Positions 1 through 7,725 of a stretch of 33,743 nucleotides of DNA are shown one piece after another. The position numbers and the translations under genes are program-made. The first letter of the stretch is position 1. Each line of letters begins with the position of its first letter. Source of the DNA: Acrocarpospora catenulata (lineage in GTDB: Bacteria; Actinomycetota; Actinomycetes; Streptosporangiales; Streptosporangiaceae); contig NZ_JAHCST010000086.1 of the NCBI RefSeq assembly GCF_018476525.1, forward strand, positions 1 through 33,743, given 5' to 3'. The notes below the pieces were generated by a model. That model was not told the origin of the DNA, did no database searches, and saw nothing but the letters and a program-made list of their open reading frames with translations.

Positions 1-3
1 AAA

Positions 4-19
4 GGGTGGGGTGGGTGGG
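4..19 (+). other. G-quadruplex motif
   Basis: Four runs of three or four G separated by single T residues (GGG-T-GGGG-T-GGG-T-GGG) match the canonical short-loop G-quadruplex pattern. It lies just beyond the stop codon of the exporter gene on the minus strand. The adjoining bases 14-28 can form a small hairpin (GGTGG/CCACC), so the region may help end exporter transcription. Folding is inferred from the pattern only. Confidence 0.6.
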
Positions 20-45
20 ACAACCACCGTAATAGGGCGGGTGGG
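16..45 (+). repeat. Left copy of imperfect direct repeat flanking module
   Basis: About 23 of 30 positions match 3359-3388 in the same orientation, with a shared GGGACAACC core followed by AAT and G-rich sequence. The copy lies immediately downstream of the exporter stop codon. Its partner lies downstream of the methyltransferase gene, so the two bracket a three-gene module. G-richness makes part of the similarity cheap, so common ancestry is only possible. Confidence 0.35.
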
Positions 46-52
46 TGAGGTC

Positions 53-1621
53 TTAAGGCAAGTGAGGCGAGTGGGTGGAGTTCTTGGGGCCGCGTAGGGC
101 GATGTAGGCGAACAGAACGCCCATGACGGCGACGCCTGCCCACATGGCCTCCTGCCAGCCGTCGACGAAGGACTGTTGGGCGGCGTGGAGCAGGTCTTGG
201 GCGTGCGAGCCGGTGCTGTCCGCCACCTCGACGGCGTTGGCGATACCTTCGCGCGCGGTGTCCGCGGCACCCTGGGGAATGCCCTGCAGGCGGTCGTCGA
301 TGGCGCTGCGGTAGCCGGCGGACAGCAGCGCTCCGAGCAGGGCGACACCGAGGGCGGTGCCGAACTCGCGGGTGACGTCGTTGAGCGCGGAGGCGACACC
401 CTGCTTCTCACGCGGCAGGGAGCCGGTGATGGCCTCAGTGGACGGGGCCATCGACAGGCCCATGCCGACGCCCATGGCGAGCATGCCGGGCAGGATGGCC
501 AGGTAGCCACCGTCGACGGAGACAAAGAGGGCCATGAGGACCAGACCGACGGCGGCCAGCGCGATACCTGTAGCCATGGTCGGGCGGGAGCCGATGCGCA
601 CGGCCAGCTTGGGAGCGAGCCCGGAGGTCATCATCATCATGACGGCCATGGGCATCAGGGCCAGCGTGGACAGCAGCCCCGACCACCCGAGCACGGCCTG
701 AAAGAACGGGAAGAGGACCACGGCGATACCCGCCTGGACACCAAAGACCACCAGCAGCGTGATCGAGCCACCGGCCAGCCCACGCTCACGGAACAGGCGC
801 ACGTCCAGCAGCGAGGCGTCCCGCCGATGCAGTTCCCAGGCCACGAAGCCGACGGCGGCGATGAGCCCGACAGCGAGACTGATCAGAGTCGCGGGCGCGG
901 TCCAACCACGCTCGGGCCCCTCCTGCAGGACGAAGATGAGCCCGACCACCGCAACCGTGGACACCAGCGCACCGACGGTGTCGAAGCTGTAGGCGGACCT
1001 CTCACGGGAGTTGGGAACCGACTTCAGCGTCATAACCAGGGCCACGATGACCAGGACCACAGGCAGAACGAACAGCCAGCGCCAGTCGGCGACGTCGACG
1101 AGGAGCGCGGAGAGGAACATGCCCAGGATGCCGCCACCTCCGGCGACACCGGTCCACACACCGATCGCCGTACCTCGTTCCTCCTCGGGAAAGGTCGAGG
1201 TGATCACGGCAAGCGTGATGGGCATGATCATCGCAGCGCCGATACCCCCGGCCACGCGCGCGGCCAGCATCACCTCGGCCGTCGGAGCCAGACCCGCCGC
1301 GACACCGGCGACGCCGAAGACACCCAGCCCGGCGATCAGCATGGACTTACGGCCCAGCCGGTCACCGATCGCGCCAAGCGGCAGCAGCAGCGCGGCCAGG
1401 GCCAGGGTGTAGATGTTGATGATCCACAAAATGGTGTTCTGCGAAGCGCCGAACTCGACGGCCATATGCGTCTGGGCGACGTTCAGCCCGGACACCGACG
1501 CGATGACGGCCATCAGCGCGATGGAGACGGCGATCAGAATGGACCGCAGCTGACGCGCATCCAATGCGCCTCCGCCGCCTCCGTCAGCGACCGCCACCGG
1601 TGGAAGCTGGTTCGTACTCAT
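53..1621 (-). CDS. MFS drug exporter, DHA2 (EmrB/QacA) family, 14 TM
   Basis: A 522-residue integral membrane protein of the major facilitator superfamily, predicted to export drugs or other small hydrophobic compounds by proton antiport. A short soluble N-terminus is followed by hydrophobic segments along the whole chain. The TM1-TM2 region (about residues 30-75) is followed by GAIGDRLGRKSMLIAGL (motif A, loop 2-3), and there is a Gly/Pro-rich motif-C-like stretch GVAGGGGILGMFLSALL near residue 160. Length and spacing fit the 14-TM DHA2 group. The ATG at 1621 has a purine-rich site (GAGAGG) shortly upstream. It is divergent from the XRE-cupin regulator across about 110 bp, the usual arrangement for a local regulator of an exporter. 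Substrate unknown. Confidence 0.9.
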   Translation of the reverse strand: MSTNQLPPVAVADGGGGGALDARQLRSILIAVSIALMAVIASVSGLNVAQTHMAVEFGASQNTILWIINIYTLALAALLLPLGAIGDRLGRKSMLIAGLGVFGVAGVAAGLAPTAEVMLAARVAGGIGAAMIMPITLAVITSTFPEEERGTAIGVWTGVAGGGGILGMFLSALLVDVADWRWLFVLPVVLVIVALVMTLKSVPNSRERSAYSFDTVGALVSTVAVVGLIFVLQEGPERGWTAPATLISLAVGLIAAVGFVAWELHRRDASLLDVRLFRERGLAGGSITLLVVFGVQAGIAVVLFPFFQAVLGWSGLLSTLALMPMAVMMMMTSGLAPKLAVRIGSRPTMATGIALAAVGLVLMALFVSVDGGYLAILPGMLAMGVGMGLSMAPSTEAITGSLPREKQGVASALNDVTREFGTALGVALLGALLSAGYRSAIDDRLQGIPQGAADTAREGIANAVEVADSTGSHAQDLLHAAQQSFVDGWQEAMWAGVAVMGVLFAYIALRGPKNSTHSPHLP

Positions 1622-1701
1622 GGATTCCTCTCACAATGGGCATGCGGCGTCAGCACCGGAGCAGACCCGGTCGCCGAAGTGGATGGAGTCGACGTTAAGC
1701 C

Positions 1702-1731
1702 CGCATTGCGAAAAGGGCATACGATAATGCG
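1702..1731. promoter_or_regulatory. Candidate operator/promoter between exporter and XRE regulator
   Basis: CGCATT at 1702-1707 is repeated inverted as AATGCG at 1726-1731, with 18 bases between. The local palindromes CGCATTGCG and ATGCGCAT sit on the two arms. A -10-like hexamer TACGAT (1720-1725) lies between them, 7 bases before the ATG at 1733, so the regulator mRNA may be leaderless and autoregulated. No good -35 was seen. Confidence 0.4.
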
Positions 1732-1732
1732 C

Positions 1733-2329
1733 ATGACGCAAGAAAGTGGTGAGCTGGACAGCCTCGTACGCAAACGCATCCGCGCCCTGCGGGTCGCGCA
1801 GGGCTGGTCCCTGGAAGAACTGGCCACCCGCGCCAACCTCAGCCAGTCCTCACTGAGCCGCATCGAGAACGGTCAGCGCCGCCTCGCCCTGGACCAGCTC
1901 CTCACCCTCGCCCGCGCCTTGGACACCACCCTCGACCAGCTCGTCGAGACCGCCGACGACGACGTCGTCACCAGCCCGATGATCGACGGCGCCCACGGCC
2001 TGATGCGCTGGCCCGTGAAGGGCGACCCCGGCATGACCGTCGTACGCCAGCGCATGACCGAGCCACCGCCCGACAACCCCGCCCGCATGCGTGCCCACCC
2101 CGGCCGGGAATGGCTGGTCGTCCTCTCCGGCACCGCGATCCTCATGCTGGGCCACCGGCGCTTCCGTCTGGAGACCAACCAGGCCGCCGAGTTCCCCACG
2201 ATGATGCCGCACGCCATCGGCGCCGAAGGCGGCCCGTGTGAAATCCTGGGCATCTTCGACCGCGACGCCCGCCGCGGACACCAGCGCGACAACGGCAGCG
2301 ACTGCGACACCCCCGGCATCTGCGAATGA
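1733..2329 (+). CDS. XRE-family regulator with C-terminal cupin domain
   Basis: A DNA-binding protein of about 198 residues. Residues about 10-65 form a helix-turn-helix of the HTH_3 type (WSLEELATRANLSQSSLSRIENGQRR). A cupin-like beta-barrel follows at about 95-185 (HPGREWLVVLSGTAILMLGHRRF, then PHAIGA), which in this family senses a small ligand or holds a metal. The C-terminal tail is charged with two Cys. The reading frame stays open far upstream, but similarity to regulators begins at MTQESGELDS; the ATG at 1733 has TACGAT 7 bases upstream as in leaderless genes, and an in-frame ATG at 1727 is the alternative. It is divergent from the exporter and upstream of the methyltransferase, so it probably controls one or both; this is inferred from position. 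Confidence 0.85.
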   Translation: MTQESGELDSLVRKRIRALRVAQGWSLEELATRANLSQSSLSRIENGQRRLALDQLLTLARALDTTLDQLVETADDDVVTSPMIDGAHGLMRWPVKGDPGMTVVRQRMTEPPPDNPARMRAHPGREWLVVLSGTAILMLGHRRFRLETNQAAEFPTMMPHAIGAEGGPCEILGIFDRDARRGHQRDNGSDCDTPGICE

Positions 2330-2430
2330 CGGCAACGCGCCCACTCGGCGCGCCTTGCGCGTCGGGCACCACTACGCGCCAACATCTTGCGCATCCCGGA
2401 AGACGCTGTGCCGTCTAGGCAAACCCGCCT

Positions 2431-2436
2431 TACGGT
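2431..2436 (+). promoter_or_regulatory. -10 element of a leaderless promoter (methyltransferase)
   Basis: TACGGT fits TANNNT and ends 6 bases before the ATG at 2443, the spacing expected when transcription starts at the start codon. There is no Shine-Dalgarno sequence in between. Confidence 0.5.
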
Positions 2437-2442
2437 GACGGC

Positions 2443-3312
2443 ATGACGCACGCACACCCGCACACCGCCCACCACGGCGCGCAGCACGGCCACCACCAGC
2501 AGGACGACGCAGGCCAGGCGGAAATCCTCGACCTGGACGCGGAAGTCCTCGCCGAGCACATCGCCGCCATCACCGCATGGCTACCCCTGAAAACCAGCCC
2601 GCGCCAGATCGTCGACCTGGGCTGCGGCACGGGGGCGGGCACCTTCGCCCTCCTGAACCGCTTCCCCGAGGCTCACGTCCTCGCCGTCGACGCCTCGCCC
2701 GGACACCTGCAGCGCCTGCGGGAGAAGGCGTGCGCCCAGCATGTGGACGACCGTGTGCACACCGTGCAGGCCGACCTCGACGCCGCCGCCTGGCCCGACC
2801 TCGGCACACCGGACCTCGTCTGGGCCTCAGCCTCGATGCACCACATGGCCAACCCCGGCCACGCCCTGCGCAACGTCCACGACCTGCTCCCGCCCGGCGG
2901 CCTGTTCGCCGTCGTCGAGCTGGCCGGGTTCCCCCGCTTCCTGCCGGCAGGCGCCCCCGAAGACCGACCCGGCCTGGAAGACCGTTGCCACGCCGCGACC
3001 GACCACTTCCACGCAGAACACGTGCCCCACCGCGGCGCCGACTGGGGACCGATGCTCACCGCCGCCGGGTTCACCCTCGACGGCGAGCGCACCATCACCG
3101 TGAACATCGACGGCGCCCACAGCGAAGCCATCGGCCACTACGCCCTGGGCACCCTTCGGCGCATCCGCGGCACCGCCGCCGAAACGCTCCCGGCGGAAGA
3201 CCTCGCCGCCCTCGACCGGCTGCTCGACACAGACAGCCCCCACAGCATCCTGCGCCGCGACGACCTCTCAGTACGCACCGAACGCACCGTATGGGCCGCA
3301 CGCCGCACCTGA
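2443..3312 (+). CDS. Class I SAM-dependent methyltransferase with His-rich N-terminus
   Basis: A 289-residue Rossmann-fold methyltransferase. Motif I is IVDLGCGTGAGTFALL (about residues 50-65); the acidic motif II is AVDASPGHL; motif IV/post-I is DLVWASASMHHM; then LPPGGLFAVVEL. The first 25 residues are unusual, with repeated His (MTHAHPHTAHHGAQHGHHQQ), and could bind Ni, Zn, Cu or Co. Methyltransferases of this type act on small molecules or metalloids; the substrate cannot be read from the sequence. The gene follows the XRE-cupin regulator by 113 bases and probably has its own promoter. The His-rich tail, cupin sensor and exporter together suggest a metal- or toxin-handling module, but that is a hypothesis. 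Confidence 0.85.
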   Translation: MTHAHPHTAHHGAQHGHHQQDDAGQAEILDLDAEVLAEHIAAITAWLPLKTSPRQIVDLGCGTGAGTFALLNRFPEAHVLAVDASPGHLQRLREKACAQHVDDRVHTVQADLDAAAWPDLGTPDLVWASASMHHMANPGHALRNVHDLLPPGGLFAVVELAGFPRFLPAGAPEDRPGLEDRCHAATDHFHAEHVPHRGADWGPMLTAAGFTLDGERTITVNIDGAHSEAIGHYALGTLRRIRGTAAETLPAEDLAALDRLLDTDSPHSILRRDDLSVRTERTVWAARRT

Positions 3313-3358
3313 CCCTCGGCGAACACACGCGCCAGACCAAAGGTCATCAAGAAAAGGA

Positions 3359-3388
3359 TGGGACAACCGCGGCAATCGGGTGGGGGGA
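3359..3388 (+). repeat. Right copy of imperfect direct repeat flanking module
   Basis: Partner of the repeat at 16-45 (GGGACAACC core, about 23/30 identical). It lies in the 120-bp gap between the convergent methyltransferase and PdtaS genes. Looser similarity continues to about 3410 (GCAAG and GAGTGGG also recur at the left end). Apart from this repeat nothing else was recognised in the gap. Confidence 0.35.
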
Positions 3389-3432
3389 GCCTACGCAAGC
3401 GGGATGAGTGGGACGAACTCGCGCGAGGCCAG

Positions 3433-4890
3433 TCAGGTTGGGTTGATTGGGATGGTCAGTGAGACCTCGGTGCCACCGGTCGGACGAGGTGCGATTCCCA
3501 ATCGGCCGGAGAGCTCACCAACCACCAACGTCCGTACGATCTGCAACCCAAGATTGGCGCTCGTCTCCAGGTCGAAGTCCTCCGGCAACCCCCGCCCCTC
3601 ATCCGCGACCACCACCTCCAGCAGATCCTGATCCCGCGAAACCAGCACCTCCACCCGCCCGGTCTGATGCGCGAACCCATGCTCCACCGCGTTCTGCAAC
3701 AACTCGGTCAACACCATCGCGATAGGGGTAGCCACCGCCGCCGGGAGAATCCCAAAGGACCCCACCCGCCGAACCAACGCCGGCGTAACCGACACCTCGG
3801 CGGTCATCGAAATCACCCGATCCGCGATGTCATCGAACTCGACGAGTTCCTCAGGCATCTGCGCCAGCGTCTCGTGCACGATGGCGATCGACCCCACCCG
3901 CCGAACCGCCTCCTCCAGAGCCTCCCGCCCCTCCGGCACCCGCAACCGCCGAGCCTGCAGCCGAAGCAACGCCGCCACCGTCTGCAGATTGTTCTTCACC
4001 CGGTGATGGATCTCCCGAATGGTGGCGTCCTTGGTCAGCAACTCCCGCTCCCGCCGCCGCAACTCGGTCACATCCCGAATCAGCACCAGCGCACCGATCC
4101 GCCCCCCACCCACGATCAACGGAATGGCCCGGAGCTGAACCACCGTCCCCCCCTTCTCCACCTCCGTCTCCCGGGGCGCCTTCCCACTGGCCACCAGCAT
4201 CAGGTCCTCATTGATCGGCTCATCCCGATAACAGAGGTCAGCCGTGGTCTTCCCCAACTCCGACCCCACCAGATCGGCGTGCAACCCCAGCCGCCGATAG
4301 GCCGACAGCGCGTTGGGCGAGGCATAGGTCACCCGCCCCGACCGATCCAGCCGCAACAACCCGTCACCCACCCGAGGCGACCGCACCAGCATCGGCTCCG
4401 CCTCCGCGAACGGAAACCGCCCTTCGGCCACCATCTGCGCCAGATCCGAAGCACTCTGCAGATAGGTGAGCTCCAGCCGCGACGGCGTACGCGCCGACGA
4501 CAGGTTGGTGGACCGCTGGATGACCGCGATGAAGTCCCCCTCCAGCGACCGCCGCACCGGAATCGTCTCCTCCCGCACCGGCACCCCCGTGGACCAGTCC
4601 GGATCCCCCTCCCGGCAGATCCGCCGCTCGGCCCAGGCGGTCTCGATCAGCGGCCGCTCCCCCTTGGCCACCACCGTCCCCACCACATCGTCGTGATAGA
4701 CGGTCGGCCCCGTGGTCGGCCGCATCTGCGCCACCGCGATCCACCCGTCCCTCCCGGGAATCCACAGGATCAGATCGGCGAACGACAGATCGGCGAGCAA
4801 CTGCCAGTCTGAGACCAGCGAGTGCATCCATTCGAGGTCCGCCGCGTCGAGCGCGCTGTGCTTGACAACCAGATCAGCGAGAGTGGGCAC
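3433..4890 (-). CDS. pdtaS: PdtaS-type sensor histidine kinase (HisKA_2)
   Basis: A 485-residue soluble sensor kinase whose partner in mycobacteria is the antitermination-type response regulator PdtaR. The order is an N-terminal GAF-like region (WQLLADLSFADLILW), a PAS region (GDGLLRLDRSGRVTYASPN, ending LVLIRDVTELRRRE), then HisKA_2 with IREIHHRVKNNLQTVAALL, where the first H of the HH pair is the likely phosphoacceptor. An HATPase_c domain with N-box ELLQNAVEHG and G-boxes DEGRGLP and NLGLQIV follows. Similarity to M. tuberculosis Rv3220c runs from the GTG start chosen here (VPTLADL); further upstream the frame is open but unrelated. CATCAT lies 6 bases before the GTG, suggesting a leaderless mRNA. 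No PdtaR gene is in this window. Codons end mostly in G or T, unlike most neighbours. Divergent from bioF. Confidence 0.9.
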   Translation of the reverse strand: MPTLADLVVKHSALDAADLEWMHSLVSDWQLLADLSFADLILWIPGRDGWIAVAQMRPTTGPTVYHDDVVGTVVAKGERPLIETAWAERRICREGDPDWSTGVPVREETIPVRRSLEGDFIAVIQRSTNLSSARTPSRLELTYLQSASDLAQMVAEGRFPFAEAEPMLVRSPRVGDGLLRLDRSGRVTYASPNALSAYRRLGLHADLVGSELGKTTADLCYRDEPINEDLMLVASGKAPRETEVEKGGTVVQLRAIPLIVGGGRIGALVLIRDVTELRRRERELLTKDATIREIHHRVKNNLQTVAALLRLQARRLRVPEGREALEEAVRRVGSIAIVHETLAQMPEELVEFDDIADRVISMTAEVSVTPALVRRVGSFGILPAAVATPIAMVLTELLQNAVEHGFAHQTGRVEVLVSRDQDLLEVVVADEGRGLPEDFDLETSANLGLQIVRTLVVGELSGRLGIAPRPTGGTEVSLTIPINPT

Positions 4891-4957
4891 CTGTGCATGA
4901 TGCGCACTACTCCGGCCCGAAAGCGAATCGGCCCACCCGACCTGGCAAGATGCCTTC

Positions 4958-6124
4958 ATGCATGGGCCCTTCACCGCATCACCACTGGACCGCCTGCGGT
5001 CGGACGCCGCCGCGCGCGAGCAGGCCGGGCTGCGCCGGACCCTGCGCCCCCGCGACCCCGCCCACGACGGCCTGCTCGACCTGGCCTCCAACGACTATCT
5101 GGGCCTGTCCCGGGACCCCCGCCTGATCGAGGCCGCGGTCCGGGCCACCCAGGAGTGGGGCACGGGCTCGACCGGATCGCGCCTGGTGACCGGCAGCACC
5201 CTGCTCCACGCCGAACTGGAGGAGGCGCTCGCCGCCTTCGTCGAAGCCCCACGCGCGCTGGTCTTCTCCTCCGGCTATCTGGCCAACCTGGCCGCGGTGG
5301 CCACCCTCGGCCGGGGCGGCCTGGTGGTCTCCGACACCGGCAACCACGCCTCCATCGTGGACGCCTGCCGCCTGGCCCGGGCCCGCGTCGTGGTCACCCC
5401 GCACGGCGACACCGCCGCCGTCGAGAAAGCCCTGCGGGAGCGTACCGAGGAGCACGCCCTGGTGGTCACCGATGCCGTGTTCTCCGTGGACGGCGACCAG
5501 GCGCCGCTCGCCGAACTGCACGCGGCGGCCGAGCGGCACGGCGCGCTGCTGGTGGTGGACGAGGCGCACGCGCTGGGGGTGGTCGGCGCGCACGGGCGAG
5601 GGGCGGTGCACGAGGCCGGCCTTGCGGGCAAACCGAATATTGTGAGAACCGTCACTTTGTCGAAATCGCTCGGCGCACAGGGCGGCGCGGTGCTGGGTGC
5701 TCCCGAGGTCATCGAGACCCTGATCGACACCGGCCGGTCGTTCATCTTCGACACCGGCCTGGCCCCCTCCTGCGCCGGCGCCGCACTGGCCGCGGTCTCC
5801 CTCCTGGAAAAGGACGCTGAACTGCCGGAACGGGCCAGGGCACGAGCCCGGGAACTGGCGGGGCTCGCCCGCGAACGTGGCCTGGAGACCAGCGACCCCG
5901 CCGCCGCCGTGGTACCCGTGGTGCTCGGAGCGCCGCAGGCGGCCCTGGCCGGGGCGGCACTCTGCGCGGAACACGGGGTGAAGGTCGGCTGCTTCCGGCC
6001 CCCCTCCGTCCCACAAGGTCGGTCTTGTCTAAGGTTGACCGCCAGGGCCAATCTGGGGTGCGATGATCTCGCGGTGATCGGACGCGCACTCACCGCCGTG
6101 GCCGAAACGAAGGTGACCGCGTGA
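4958..6124 (+). CDS. bioF: 8-amino-7-oxononanoate synthase
   Basis: A 388-residue PLP enzyme of the alpha-oxoamine synthase family. It condenses a pimeloyl thioester with L-alanine to give 7-keto-8-aminopelargonate, the first step in building the biotin rings. The sequence shows [26 protein letters not shown], the H-S-I phosphate/ring region ([13 protein letters not shown]), the PLP-contact motif [12 protein letters not shown] (Asp201, His204) and the Schiff-base lysine Lys236 in [11 protein letters not shown]. Length is normal. CAAGAT lies 6 bases before the ATG, a leaderless arrangement. The last 4 bases overlap the GntR gene. A short stretch at 6010-6045 has rare codons and low GC against the rest. 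The alternative AONS-like enzymes (Kbl, HemA) are less likely given bioD and bioB downstream. Confidence 0.93.
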   Translation: MHGPFTASPLDRLRSDAAAREQAGLRRTLRPRDPAHDGLLDLASNDYLGLSRDPRLIEAAVRATQEWGTGSTGSRLVTGSTLLHAELEEALAAFVEAPRALVFSSGYLANLAAVATLGRGGLVVSDTGNHASIVDACRLARARVVVTPHGDTAAVEKALRERTEEHALVVTDAVFSVDGDQAPLAELHAAAERHGALLVVDEAHALGVVGAHGRGAVHEAGLAGKPNIVRTVTLSKSLGAQGGAVLGAPEVIETLIDTGRSFIFDTGLAPSCAGAALAAVSLLEKDAELPERARARARELAGLARERGLETSDPAAAVVPVVLGAPQAALAGAALCAEHGVKVGCFRPPSVPQGRSCLRLTARANLGCDDLAVIGRALTAVAETKVTA

Positions 6125-6840
6125 TCGAAGACACTCCCCGGGTGCCCAAGTACTACGACGTCAAACGGAGCCTGCTCGAACTCACCAAGAGCCTGCCCGC
6201 CGGCAGCGCGCTGCCCCCGGAGCGCACGCTCGCGGTGCGGTTCGAGACCTCGCGGACCACGGTGCGGCAGGCGCTCACCGAGCTCGTGGTCGAGGGGCGG
6301 CTGCTGCGCATCCAGGGCAAGGGGACCTTCGTCGCGCAGCCCAAGGTGGCCCAGGTGCTGCAGCTCACCTCGTACGTGCAGGATCTGCGGACGGTGGGCC
6401 TGGAGCCGGACACCAAGATCCTGGACATCAGCTACATCACCGCCGACGAGACGCTCAGCCGCCGGCTGGCGATCAACCCCGGCGGCCGGGTGCTGCGGAT
6501 CCACCGGTTGCGCCTGGCCAACGGCGAGCCGATGTCCATCGACACCACCCACCTGTCCGCGCGGCGCTTCCCCCGGCTCCGGCGCGAGCTGGAAGGCCAT
6601 CCGTCGCTGTACGAGACGCTCCACAACGCCTACAGCGTCCGGCTGACCGACGCGGAGGAGATCATCGAAACGGTGCTCGCGACGCCGTACGACGCGCAGG
6701 TGCTCGGCGTGGACGTGGGGCTCCCGATGCTCCTGCTGACCCGTCACGCGTTCGACGCCGACGGAAACCCGGTGGAATGGGCGCAATCCTTGTACCGCGG
6801 CGACAGATACAAATTCGTAACCCGGCTGCGGCGCCCATAA
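6121..6840 (+). CDS. GntR/UTRA (HutC-type) regulator coupled to bioF
   Basis: A 239-residue regulator. The winged HTH at residues about 10-72 contains [41 protein letters not shown], the classic GntR signature. The UTRA ligand-binding domain is at about 90-235 ([22 protein letters not shown] ... [23 protein letters not shown]). It resembles DasR-like sugar-phosphate sensors. GTG at 6121 overlaps the bioF stop in GTGA, so the two are translationally coupled and on one mRNA. That placement makes it a candidate biotin-pathway regulator, which would differ from the known actinobacterial regulator BioQ (TetR) and from BioR of alphaproteobacteria (GntR/FCD type). The ligand could still be unrelated to biotin. 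Confidence 0.88.
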   Translation: MIEDTPRVPKYYDVKRSLLELTKSLPAGSALPPERTLAVRFETSRTTVRQALTELVVEGRLLRIQGKGTFVAQPKVAQVLQLTSYVQDLRTVGLEPDTKILDISYITADETLSRRLAINPGGRVLRIHRLRLANGEPMSIDTTHLSARRFPRLRRELEGHPSLYETLHNAYSVRLTDAEEIIETVLATPYDAQVLGVDVGLPMLLLTRHAFDADGNPVEWAQSLYRGDRYKFVTRLRRP

Positions 6841-6957
6841 TCCTCTTCTGTTACGGCTATCGCGGGGTTGGCGCCTCTCGCCGTAGGTGGTGCTCGGTGT
6901 TTTGGGCGGTTACCGAGGGTGATGGTGCTCGTCGTTACGGCGTTTAGGGGTGGCCGA

Positions 6958-7677
6958 ATGAGTGTGTTGGTGGTTTCCGGGACTGATACCGGGGTGGGGA
7001 AGACCGTTGTTACGGCGGCGGTGGCTGCGTTGGCGGTGGAGCGTGGGGCTTCGGTTGCGGTGGTGAAGCCTGCTCAGACCGGGGTTGCCGTGGGGGAGGC
7101 CGGGGATCTGGATGAGGTTGTTCGGCTTGCGGGGGTGCGGACGACCTTTGAGTTGGCGCGGTATCCGGATCCGTTGGCGCCTGCGGCTGCGGCTCGGGTG
7201 TCGGGGTTGCCGCCGGTTTCGTTTGGGGCGGTGGTTGAGCGGGTTGGGGAGTTGGCTGAGTCTCATCGGCTGGTGCTTGTTGAGGGGGCTGGGGGGCTTC
7301 TTGTTCGGTTTGATGAGGATGGGACTACCGTTGCTGACTTTGCGCATGCGTTGCGTGCGCCGGTGTTGGTGGTGGCGCGGGCGGGGTTGGGGACGTTGAA
7401 TCACACGGCGTTGACGTTGGAGGTGTTGGCGCATCGGGGGATTGAGTTGGCGGGGGTGGTTGTTGGGGCCTGGCCTGGTGTGGCTGATTTGGCGGCGCGG
7501 TGCAATGTGCCTGATCTGGAGATGTTGGCGGCGCGGCCGTTGATGGGGGTTGTTCCGGAGGGGGCGGGGGGCTTGGCTGGGCCGGAGTTTCTGGAGGTGG
7601 CTCGGCGGGGGTTGGCTCCGGCGTTGGGTGGGGAGTTTGATCCGGGGGCGTTCCGGGCGACGCTGGGGGTGTCTTGA
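6958..7677 (+). CDS. bioD: Dethiobiotin synthetase
   Basis: A 239-residue ATP-dependent carboxylase that closes the ureido ring of 7,8-diaminopelargonate with CO2 to give dethiobiotin. The N-terminal P-loop GTDTGVGKTVV, the KPAQTG lysine motif and the VEGAGGLLV motif are all present. The ATG at 6958 is preceded by AGGGG at good distance; the frame is open further upstream without similarity. Codon choice is strikingly different from bioF and bioB: third positions are dominated by G and T (GTT, TTG, GGG, GCG) with few C, so the 6.85-7.70 kb stretch stands out. The 117-bp gap before it holds a TACGGC/GCCGTA inverted repeat (6852-6857, 6880-6885). The substrate-producing bioA is not in this window. 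Confidence 0.92.
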   Translation: MSVLVVSGTDTGVGKTVVTAAVAALAVERGASVAVVKPAQTGVAVGEAGDLDEVVRLAGVRTTFELARYPDPLAPAAAARVSGLPPVSFGAVVERVGELAESHRLVLVEGAGGLLVRFDEDGTTVADFAHALRAPVLVVARAGLGTLNHTALTLEVLAHRGIELAGVVVGAWPGVADLAARCNVPDLEMLAARPLMGVVPEGAGGLAGPEFLEVARRGLAPALGGEFDPGAFRATLGVS

Positions 7678-7725
7678 CGGAGGGTTGGGCCGGTGTGGGT
7701 TTCGGTCCGGCTTTAGGCTTTGCGT

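Noticed and set aside
176-1732. Long plus-strand extension of the XRE-cupin frame through the exporter gene
   Set aside because: The residues are Gly/His/Gln-rich antisense of the exporter; protein similarity begins only at the HTH domain.
176-2329. Possible antisense or embedded genes inside the exporter
   Set aside because: No ribosome-binding sites or codon bias; explained by high GC content.
6010-6064. Internal promoter near the end of bioF (TTGACC-N18-TGCGAT)
   Set aside because: Poor -10 match and the downstream gene is already translationally coupled to bioF.
7684-7713. Terminator between bioD and bioB (GCCGG/CCGGC)
   Set aside because: Only a 5-bp stem with a long loop; too weak to report as a feature.
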